From assembly GCA_023014365.1 (NCBI GenBank), contig JAEBUN010000023.1, forward strand, positions 799,096-863,095: a stretch of 64,000 nt of DNA. The letters run 5' to 3'. This document shows, in pieces, positions 9,844 to 19,735 of this stretch; position 1 is the stretch's first letter, and every line of letters begins with the position of its first letter. The stretch is from Lepiota brunneoincarnata. Taxonomy: Eukaryota > Basidiomycota > Agaricomycetes > Agaricales > Agaricaceae. The notes below the pieces were generated by a model. That model had not been told where the DNA came from. It was given only the letters and a program-made list of their open reading frames with translations, and did no database searches. The position numbers and the translations under genes were made by a program.

Positions 9844-10746
9844 CTATACTTTGAACTCGTAACTATCCCGAAAAGTCCGACGCATTTCCTTGATAAACCC
9901 GTATATATCCCCTGACTCGGATAACTGGCTAAGCAGAACGCCAAACGCAGGGAGGTTGGGTGACACAGTGATAACTGTGGCGGTAAATCAGCGCCAGATA
10001 TTTCCTGAGTGCATGTTGGTGGCTCACCCTTGTATGACGCCTCGGCAATATCGAGCACGAAACTGGCTTCACGAGCATGGTCCTCAGGGTCGATAGACGC
10101 GAACCTTATAAGAAGCTTATCCCTCCCAACACCTTCAACGGTACACGCTAGCTGTTGTTCACACGCGATGAGCTCTGGTGGTATTCGAGACGCATGGGTG
10201 CTAAGGGTAGCCCGCTCTTTGTCCTTCTCTGCAAATCGAAAAATGAAGGATACCAATGATGAAAGTAGGATTGACATACCCCGTCGAAGATTAACAGTGA
10301 TGGCATGGTATTGTTCTATCTCCCCTTGAATCGCAGCACTCTTATCTCTCAACGAGGTCAGTTGTCGTCTAAGTGCAGCTACAGCCAGCTCTGCATCCTT
10401 CCGTTCACCTTTCTCGCGTTCCAAATCTAGCTGAAAGTCTAAGTCCTCTGAGACTACGAGTAGCCGCCAGATACACACCCGCAACTAAATCAATTTCCTT
10501 TAATTTGCGCTGATTCGTCTCCGCTTCTGTTTGTTGGATTTTGTCCGCGATCTTCTTCTTCTCTGCTGTTTGGTACTTGCGTCGTTCTGCAATGGTTGCA
10601 ATGGCACGGTTCTTGTAGCCGACAAGCGCTTTAAGAAAATTCCGAGTTGACTCCTCGTATACATGAACGCGTAGGTCAATATGAGGATGCTGGTCCTGCA
10701 GAATCTGGGAGAGGTCGACAGGAGGTAGACGGAGGCTAGCAGCCAT
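9844..10746 (-). CDS. SPC25: Kinetochore NDC80-complex subunit SPC25
   Basis: 255-residue protein with a long Lys/Glu-rich coiled coil (about residues 40-160) followed by a C-terminal globular RWD-type domain typical of Spc25, the subunit that with Spc24 anchors the Ndc80 complex to the inner kinetochore. The C-terminal domain contains LLIRFASIDPEDHAREASF, SPNLPAFGVLLSQLSESGD and FIKEMRRTFRDSYEFKV before the stop. Exons 10479-10746, 10280-10447, 10028-10228, 9844-9974 total 768 nt. The first intron (10448-10478) is only 31 nt if this model is right, yet phase demands it. It shares a 125 bp divergent promoter with the DBF2-like kinase and lies just upstream of RPA12. Confidence 0.87.
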
Positions 10747-10871
10747 TTTGTGTAATCAACATTCAGGGCGAATCACAACCGAAATACAACAAGTGGTCAC
10801 GTGAGCGTCGCGTGTTCATTCAATATTGCCCCTGTTCAAACTTATCTACAGCGTCCATCCAATCTCCTGGG
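10747..10871. promoter_or_regulatory. Shared head-to-head promoter region of SPC25 and the DBF2-like kinase
   Basis: 125 bp between divergent start codons of two cell-division genes. It contains GGTCACGTGAGCG near 10794-10806 with a CACGTG E-box core, a plausible bHLH or bZIP site. Function is inferred from position only. Confidence 0.5.
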
Positions 10872-12789
10872 ATGTCCGCAGACCCCTCCGATATTCGCAT
10901 GGGGACCGCAAAGCCACATGCATTTAACGATATTAACATGGGAACTGCCAAACCCCTCAGTGATATTCACATGGATACCGCAAGGGCAGGCCTGACGCTT
11001 CGACAAGGCGCAATGAAGGCTTGGGAACGAGAACTCTTGGACTCTTCAGAAGTGCGAAGGAAAGCGACCGTGGCTCAGCTTTGTAAGTGCTTGATCTTCC
11101 ATTCACCACGCAAGGGCCATGCTGATTCCCGGGTCGTGCCAGATTTCCTTGATTACTACTTCCAAACCTTGGGCTATGTCGCCGCACGCAAGGAAAGAAG
11201 AGCCAAGTTTGATAAGGATACCGCCGCTCGAGGGGTTAAAGGTGCAGCCTATGCGCAGGAATTCAAATCCTATTGTGGACGTGAACGAGTACTGTTACGC
11301 CGGCGCAGGGCAAAGCTCAAAGTCGACCAATTCCACATCATAGCTCAAGTCGGTCAAGGAGGTTATGGGGAAGTCTACCTCGCTCGAAAGCAGGACTCTG
11401 GAGAAGTATGTGCTCTCAAGAAAATGCGCAAGCGAACACTGCACAAAATGGACGAGGTCAGTATGAATTCGTCACGGTGCACGTCGCTTAATCCATGTCC
11501 AGGTCCGCCACGTACTTGTGGAGCGCGATATTCTCACCGCAACTAAGACGCCTTGGCTCGTTCGGCTCCTTTACGCATTTCAAGATACACAGCACGTTTA
11601 CCTTGCGATGGAGTATGTACCTGGAGGAGATTTTCGGACGCTTCTCAATAACTCGGGTATTCTCAAAGAGCAACACGCCCGATTTTATATCAGCGAAATG
11701 TTTGCTGGCGTCAATGAGCTCCATAAGCTTGGGTATATCCACCGCGATCTCAAACCGGAGGTGAACCTCAAGCGGACTGTGTCACCGTTAGTGCTCACTC
11801 ATTCCCCAGAACTTTCTGATCGATGGTACTGGACATGTCAAACTGACCGATTTTGGCCTCGCAACTGGTGCCCTGAACCCGCAGCGCATTGAATCTCTGA
11901 AAATCAAGGTACTGTGTCACACCAGGCCATCCCACTGGTCGTATTCAAACCTCTCAATAGCTCGACAAAGTGAAAGATAATCAGATCATCCACCGATCCA
12001 CCATGGAACGTCGTTCAATATATCGTTCAATTCGAAATGAAGATCCTCGCTATGCGGATTCCATCGTGGGCTCACCTGATTATATGGTAACACGCACGAC
12101 CATGTGTATTGCCTCCTTGATGATGTTGAAATGCGGTCATTTCAGGCTCCCGAAGTTCTCAGAGGAAAGCCCTATACATACTCAGTTGACTACTGGTCCC
12201 TTGGTTGCATTCTGTTCGAGTTCATGGCTGGGTTCCCGCCCTTCAGCGGCGGCAGCCCGGAGGAGACATGGACAAACCTCAAAAATTGGTCCAAGGTGTT
12301 GCGGAGGCCTCAGTACGATCGACCAGAGGACATGATCTTTAATCTGAGTGACACTTCTTGGGATGCAATTACCAGGTTAGCAGCGACGGACTTCCTGAAT
12401 ACTCCAATTCTGACCAAAGCTCTTTCAGGTTGATCGCTCATGCGAGTCTTCGTTACTCCACACTCGCACAAGTGACCAGCCATCCATTCTTCAAGAATGT
12501 GAAATGGGATGATCTTCGCGGTGTACGACCACCGTTCACACCTGCCCTGGATTCGGAAATCGACACCGGATACTACGATGACTTTAGCTCGCCAGAAGAC
12601 ATGGCAAAATACGCAGAGGTTAAGGAAAAACAGAAAAATGTTGAGCTTGTTAAAGAGGCGGATGAGCCGCTTGGACGTGGTGTTTGGGTTGGCTTTACAT
12701 TTGGAAAGAATGGTCCGGGGCCCAAGGTTAGTGCAGCAAATGTCTATTCGGATGTTGAAGATGATGGTACGCTCGCTACTATTTTCTGA
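10872..12789 (+). CDS. AGC/NDR family Ser/Thr protein kinase, DBF2/SID2 type
   Basis: 532-residue kinase of the NDR/LATS branch that in fungi drives mitotic exit and septation downstream of the MEN/SIN cascade with a MOB1 partner. Exons 10872-11082, 11143-11456, 11503-11760, 11810-11908, 11961-12086, 12146-12375, 12429-12789 total 1599 nt in phase. An N-terminal MOB-binding basic helix region (RERVLLRRRRAKLK) precedes the glycine loop GQGGYGEV. VAIK lysine is in CALKKMRKR, the catalytic loop is HRDLKPEN, Mg motif DFGLA, a long NDR insert follows, then activation segment SIVGSPDYMAPEV and DYWSLG. The C-terminal hydrophobic motif is WVGFTF, with the phosphorylatable Thr. GSPDYMAPE favours Dbf2/Sid2 over Cbk1/Orb6. 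Confidence 0.9.
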
Positions 12790-13015
12790 AGAAGCTTTGT
12801 AATTTGCATTACTCGTGCATTCTTTGTATACCTATAGTACTTGAATTCAGGGTCTGTTTGTACTTGAGAGCGATAACACATTTATCCGCCTCTGTTATGG
12901 TCACGTCCTTGAGACAAGATGATAATTTCTAATTTAGTCATGAACACTCCTTTGTCTTATCATCCTTCAATAGCAACTCCAAACGGCCTCTGATCACTAA
13001 AAAATACAGCGATTA

Positions 13016-13416
13016 CTACGTGTACATCAAAGTAGGCGACGTTTCCCGATCGTAATTTTGTGTCCAAGAGGAGGAAACCTCGACGGTGGTGATGAATCTC
13101 CAGGGGACGAGGACAAGGCTCACATAACGACCCTCTGACGGAACATCAAAAACATCGGCATCATCGACTCTGATGAATGTGAGACGAAGTCGGGACAAGG
13201 AGCACATGGTTAGATTATTGACCTGTATTCGTGAGTGTTGGTGAGGATGATGTTGAGTTGTTTGTCAGTACCGGCAAAGGTGCCGACGAAGACACGACCG
13301 TCGGTAGTAGAGACAGTAATGAGCTGTCGCAGAAGCGATCTAAGCCTTCCGATAGCAGGGGTAGCAGGTAGAGAGGCAGCGATGTCGAGGCGACAGCGAA
13401 TGGGTGGAGAGGACAT
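13016..13416 (-). CDS. Lsm-domain protein, probable NatC auxiliary subunit NAA38 (LSMD1-like)
   Basis: 115-residue protein made of a single Sm fold. Exons 13223-13416 and 13016-13169 total 348 nt. Sm1 is represented by VSTTDGRVFVGTFAGTDKQ with NIILTN, and Sm2 by a region EGRYVSLVLVPWRFITTVEV where canonical Lsm proteins have an RG; the lack of the RNA-binding Gly-Arg pair and the LVLVPW motif point to the NAA38/LSMD1 subgroup, which assists the N-terminal acetyltransferase NatC (Naa30-Naa35). A divergent Lsm subunit of another complex is the main alternative. It is head to head with DPM1 with only 88 bp between start codons. Confidence 0.68.
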
Positions 13417-14527
<1,111 letters not shown>

Positions 14528-14553
14528 TACGTCACTAGCCCTTATCTTGAACC

Positions 14554-15361
14554 ATGAGTCTGCTATACAACCTCCTTCGCTCAAATTCTACCGCAGACAA
14601 CGACAGAGACAGCGACGACGACCTTGTCAACGTCGTCTCCAATCCAACATCCCCAACCCACACACGGCCCTCTTCTCCCACCCCCAAGGGCGCTGCCAGC
14701 CGTCCTCTACCCAAACCGCTTCATCTCACTACTAGAAGCCGCACTGATCCTCTCCGTGCCCTCCCCACCGAGCTCTCCCAGCGCATCTTCGCCCATCTCC
14801 CGCTTTCAGACCTCGCCAAGTGTGCCCTCGTATCCAAAAAGTGGAATCGCAGCCAGACAATCAATTACGGTCAGTCCCACTCCTATCGCATGCACCCTGT
14901 CAACCGGCTCCCCCTCACCCTTCCGTTCCAGTCTGGTTCCAGCACTATCGCAAAGAAAATTTTCATGACGAAAGTCTCCCGCCAGGAAAGTGGACAAAGC
15001 GCGAGTCCAAGCAAAACTGGGTTTGTCCTCTCCCACCTCCTAGTGGCGGCTTATATCCCCCCAATACTCACCTACCCCCGCCAGCGAGCAATCCACTTGC
15101 AAGACAATGCGGGACCGTTCTCCCCCTTCCACCCCTTTCTCCCGCTCCTCTTCCGCGTTTACCTCGGGCTATCAGACCCCTCGCGAAATAAAGGAGGAAC
15201 AATGGCGTCTCGAGGCCGATGCTGCCGCTAGACCTAACAAAGTCGAGATGCGGGAGATGTACAAAGAACTCGGCGGGCGTAAAGCGCGCTCCAAGGCCAA
15301 GCTCGGCAGCGCTGGTCGCAACCGTGACAAGGGCGGTTGGGCCGACGGCGAGGACTGGTGA
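14554..15361 (+). CDS. F-box protein, probable SCF ubiquitin-ligase adaptor
   Basis: 225-residue protein. Exons 14554-14869, 14932-15020, 15089-15361 total 678 nt. After a Ser/Pro/Thr-rich N terminus an F-box runs from DPLRALPTELSQRIFAHL to LVSKKWNR (about residues 66-105), the Skp1-binding motif. Downstream comes a tryptophan-rich stretch (VWFQHYRKENF, RESKQNW) and a basic C-terminal tail with TPREIKEEQWRLEA, KVEMREMYKELGGRKARSKAKLG. The C-terminal pattern looks conserved rather than random, but I cannot name the subfamily or substrate. The last intron acceptor (GCGAG) was chosen by frame. It starts 26 nt after DPM1. Confidence 0.75.
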
Positions 15362-15496
15362 ATGTTGCTACATACTTGCATAGAGACGGGTAATCTAAGC
15401 GGATGTATATACATGTATTTAATCCCTTGTAGATGACGACCCTTACATACATAGACATTCTCTGGACCTCTAGAGTCTTTTCTTCTGGATTTCACC

Positions 15497-16336
15497 ATGT
15501 CCTCTAGACCGGTCATCTCCTACGACGACATTACTCTTCCATACGAGCCTTCTGACCAACCCCAGCCTCAACCTCCCCCTAAAAAACGCAAGCGCAACCA
15601 CAACAACAATCATCCCCAGCTGAAAAAAGTTCAGCACTGGGACGACCCCGACCCTGCTGCTACTACCTCCGCCGTAGCCGCGGAGGAAGTCGATGGTGTT
15701 AACTCGGACGAGAATGAGAGCCGCGAGCTCACACACGAAGAGATCTGGGATGACTCCGCTCTCATAGGTGCATGGAACGCCGCGATGGAAGAGTACGAAG
15801 CCTTCCATGGTCCAGACAAGGGTTGGAAGAAACAGCCCGTCCACCAGTCTCCCTTGTGCGTCTCCTCTCGTCAACCCCATCTTCACACTAACAAATCCCC
15901 CCCTCCCGCTCCCCTCAGGTGGTACAACATCCCTCCGAAAAATCAACCCAAGAAATCCGCGTCGGCTGCGAGACCTCGTCTCTCCTCCAACAACATCAAT
16001 GAACCAGACTCACAGCCCCTCGATTTCGAGTCCTTTGTCCCAACACACGATCCGGGGCTCTCGGGCGCTTGCAGAGGAAGACGAGCAAGAGGCAATCTAT
16101 ACCATGCCCCTCACTCAGTTCCCTAGCAACCTCTCACAAGACGAGGCCTTTGAACGTGCGGTTCAAGCAAGCTACTGGTCTGGCTATTGGACAGCGGTCT
16201 ACCACGTATGCACTTCTTGCCTCGGAAGTCATTCTACTCATGCATTTTCTAGTACCATCGTCAGAACCAAACAGTCCACGATACCGACACTGCAGACACA
16301 GAGGAGATCCAAGGCTTTGTGTCTACCCAGAGATAA
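15497..16336 (+). CDS. SMN1: Survival motor neuron (SMN) homologue, fungal Tudor-less type
   Basis: 229-residue protein with the two ends of SMN, the scaffold of snRNP assembly. Near residues 83-105 it has EIWDDSALIGAWNAAMEEYE, matching the Gemin2-binding helix of SMN (WDDSALI). At the C terminus it has the YG box AVQASYWSGYWTAVYH, which oligomerises SMN. No Tudor domain is seen, as in S. pombe Smn1. Between them is a Lys/Pro/Ser-rich linker with KKRKR. Exons 15497-15855, 15919-16036, 16077-16205, 16253-16336 sum to 690 nt; the third intron (16037-16076, 40 nt) is needed to restore frame and could instead mark an indel. Its stop is 85 bp from the convergent NIC96 stop. Confidence 0.8.
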
Positions 16337-16421
16337 GCACTCCAAGCCACTTACTAAAAGTACCTGTTCGTTCTGATACCCGTCCGCACATAGTATATAG
16401 TTCTTTCTATCATACAGGTTA

Positions 16422-19400
16422 TCAGAGCGCTATCTCAACATCCAACCGTGCAAGATAAGAATATATATCCGGCGACATGCGGTACTTGAGTATCCCAGCA
16501 AATACCATCAACGATCGCGACTTTTTGCGGATAGATGCAAGTGTCTACAGTGAGAAAAAAAAGTTAATGAAAGCCCGAGCAACGAGTCACCAAATGACAG
16601 CATACCATTTGCCTTGTAGCATCCGCCACCATAGTGCCCTTAACCTTCTGATGCACACCTGCAAGTGCATCCATCGTAAGTGGCAAATACACCTGCAAAT
16701 TCCTCTGCAACGACTCGTGTAAGTCCTTAAACTCCTCCGCCCTCTTGGTAATCTTCGCTACGTCTCCACTCAACGGTATCAAGTCAGTCGACTCGAGCAC
16801 CTCCAATGCAACCTCTGGCTTGCCATTTGCTTTAGCCTCAATTGCCTCCCTGATCCGCAAAGATTTGACTACTGCATCCCTATTCTTCCCAACAGCCCTG
16901 TTTGTCCTTTCGTAATGCCGCAAAATCTCGGCAGCCGTCTTCTCGATGCTCCTTGCCTTCTCATCCGGCCCAGATTGGGCAATCGTGCTACCCAATGCGG
17001 TCGCAAGGCAAGCTACGACAGTGGTATAATCCCCGGCCAGGTTGTAGAGTTTGATAGCTTCTGAAATCCGGTCGTTCTCTTCCGAGTTCCGTGCTGCACG
17101 AACGAGAATATGTTCGTTATACTGTTTAGCATCAGAAAGGCGAAGCAGCGGCGCGCCCTGCTCAATCGCACCACTCTAAAGGAGAAAAAATCAGTATTAT
17201 GCTGTTGAGGAATATTCAGATAACATACAAAGCGCGAACCATCTGGTCTGAATCCGCCCACAAGTTCCTCCCATGCGGGTCCACTATTTGCGAGAACAAC
17301 AATCCTCCTAACGAGTTCCCACGCAACCTCCACTTGCTCCTTGCCTACACCATCACATTGATCCGCAGAGAGACAAATGGCATACACATATTGCAGAGCT
17401 TCTTTAGCATCCATCTTGACGAATTGACGCACGTAGCGCCATATCAAGGTAGAGAGACTCAGAGCGGGAGGCGACGCGGGAGAAAGTGATACTGTGGGCA
17501 CTCAACAACGATTACAAAACATACAAGGAAATGGGTACATACATGGCGTTACGTCCGAGGTCTCTGCACGCGAGGGTATACGCAGTAATCCGTGATATGC
17601 CAGAGCAATGGCAAGATGAACAGCTTCGATTTCCGTCTCAGATTTCTCCCAGAGCGCCGCCACAGCCTATAAATGAATTTTGATGGGCACTTCCAGAACG
17701 AGTGCATTGCCGTGATGCTTACCCGTTCGAATTGCCCACAAATGAGCAATACATTGGGCCAAACCCTCCTGCCAGGTTGGTTTGGTGGACCATCAAAGTG
17801 CATTTCGCCATAGCTTAGCAACACTTCTGTGAGTGTGCGGAGACCACCCTCATCCTCGTCAGTCTAGAGCAGCGGTAATGTCACCATGATGCCATCTCGA
17901 AGAGGTACCAACACACCAATGACAACTGGAACCACAGCCAATCCTCCGTTGTCGTTGTTACCTGGGGAACATTCCTCCTTGAAGGCTCAAGTTTACCCAT
18001 GAGCTTATACAATGCAAGCTTGAAAGGGTCAGCGGTTGACGAATGCAACATGTGTGCATTGTACACGGCTTGCAGGTGATCCCTGTGCGCCTTTGGAAGT
18101 CTATAAAAGTCATGAGTCACAGGTAAACAAGTGAATAAAGGTACGCTGACTTGCGCTCGGTTGATTCAACCCAAGTCCTGAAATGGTTGATGAAACTAGC
18201 CTCCCGGTGCTCAATGACTTGCTGATTCCGCAAAACCTCCTGCAAAGCTTCGTGCACATGACCTGTGCGCACGAGGAAATACAGCTTTGCCCAGATAGGC
18301 TGACCAGCAACCAGCTGCAACGACGGTTAGACCTCGCCATGCTGTTGGAATGGGTGAGAACACACCTCAATTCTATCCTCCCACTCGCCATTCCTATAGA
18401 ACCTAATGGCCAAGAACGCCCTAACCTTGTTACTCACGCTAGGATCACCTCCCAAGCGTGCCTCTATCGGGCGTGCTTGCACTGTCCTCTCCAAAACATC
18501 CCAATACTGCTCTTCCAAAGCCTCTCTAGCGCCTCGCGCGATTTGTTTACGTAAGGCCACGGCGTCGCGGGTTTCTGGATCGCCGAGATAAGTGCGAGCG
18601 TACTTGCGTTCAAAGAGAGGAGCATTGAGGATGTGTGCTCCTGCATGCTCAACGGGCGGTAAAGCTGGAGGTTCCTCCGTAATCCTGGCGAGGATATGAA
18701 GTGCTTGAGCGGCTTGAAGGGAACGAGGCTGTAAATGTTATAAGCTGACTATACATGGAGTGGGGATAAATACGCGTACATCAGAAGGAGAAAGGGAAAG
18801 AGAGGCATCAATTAGGGCGTGAATGATGGGATAAGAGGTTCCTTTGAGACGGGCAGCGTTGAACTCGGAAATGACTCGGTTGTATGCCATCATTTTGCTT
18901 TGCATTTGGAGTGTGAGGCTTGGAGCAGTGGATGTGTTCAGCTGTTCTCTGTTTAACACAACAAAGACGATTGGACGGAAATAGACCCCACTCACAAGGC
19001 TACTCCTCCCATGAGTGCTCTTTTTGAGTTCAACAGACTTATTTTCGCTACCAGCGCGACCTCCAAGCTCTTCAAAGACGCGCTTTTTCTTTGCCTCCCA
19101 ATCCTTCTGGCTCCTCTCCTCGAGGACCCTGTAAAATTCTTGTTGTGTCTCCTTTCTCCCTTCCTCGATCGTGGAGATCAGATTTTGTTCGTGCGCATGG
19201 CGCAAGTAGCCCGCAACATCTGTGTCCTGTAGAGCCTGGAGAGGAGTGAATGTTGTGGAGGTATTGAGCCTGAGCAATCGAGTTGGAGAGGGCAGATGCG
19301 TCGACGTGTGCCTGTGCAAGTAGATAGTTCCTGACAGAGGAGCTCAAGCCAAATTAGAATTTATTGGATAAAGAACATACGCTCGATCTGTATCTGTGGA

Positions 19401-19541
19401 AGTACCTGGTTGACGAGACACGAGACGCCGAGACTGTGCCTCTATCTGGTCGAGCGAAAGGCTCACAGAGGGCAGGTCCGGGCGCGAGAGATGCGAAGTG
19501 AGGTTCTTAGATGCAGTAAGGAGTGCCGAAAGGTCTGCCAT
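16422..19541 (-). CDS. NIC96: Nucleoporin NIC96/Nup93, inner-ring scaffold; one apparent frameshift
   Basis: Long alpha-solenoid nucleoporin of the inner ring of the nuclear pore. The N terminus (MADLSALLTASKNL, then LSLDQIEAQSRRL) leads to NYLLAQAHVDASALSNSIA, TTFTPLQALQDTDVAGYLRH, EEGRKETQQEFYRVLEER and LTLQMQSKMMAYNRVISE. The middle has REALEEQYWDVLERTVQ and GQPIWAKLYFLVRTGHV. The C-terminal exon after the intron ending near 16559 reads LMVFAGILKYRMSPDIYSYL and ends LARLDVEIAL. About a dozen exons. Within exon 2 (18996-19330) the frame breaks by one base near 19270 between SNSIAQ and LNTSTTF; removing one G restores phase to the next exon. ATG at 19541; divergent ARP5 begins 194 bp away. 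Confidence 0.88.
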
Positions 19542-19735
19542 TTTGTCTGAGAGAGATGCGCTTTTTGGCGTTGTGCACGCGACGAGAACGTTGTTTGGCT
19601 GAACCCTCGAGAATAAATATAGGAAACTTACTGCGTCTCCTGGGTATTGTTTCCGGAGGGGATGAGTAGTGGTAATGTGCTGTGAAGTATCTTGTGTACA
19701 AAAAATCACAACATTCCTGCTTGCAAACGTCCACC

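Noticed and set aside
15768..16376. 202-codon frame overlapping the SMN gene
   Set aside because: Only its middle part matches the SMN C terminus; the rest is a shadow of the first SMN exon and of introns.
19200..19330. A 70-nt intron (donor GTCGAC) to explain the NIC96 frame change
   Set aside because: It would restore frame but remove the ASALSNSIA and TTFTPL blocks, which I recognise as conserved in Nup93-family N termini, so an indel is more likely.
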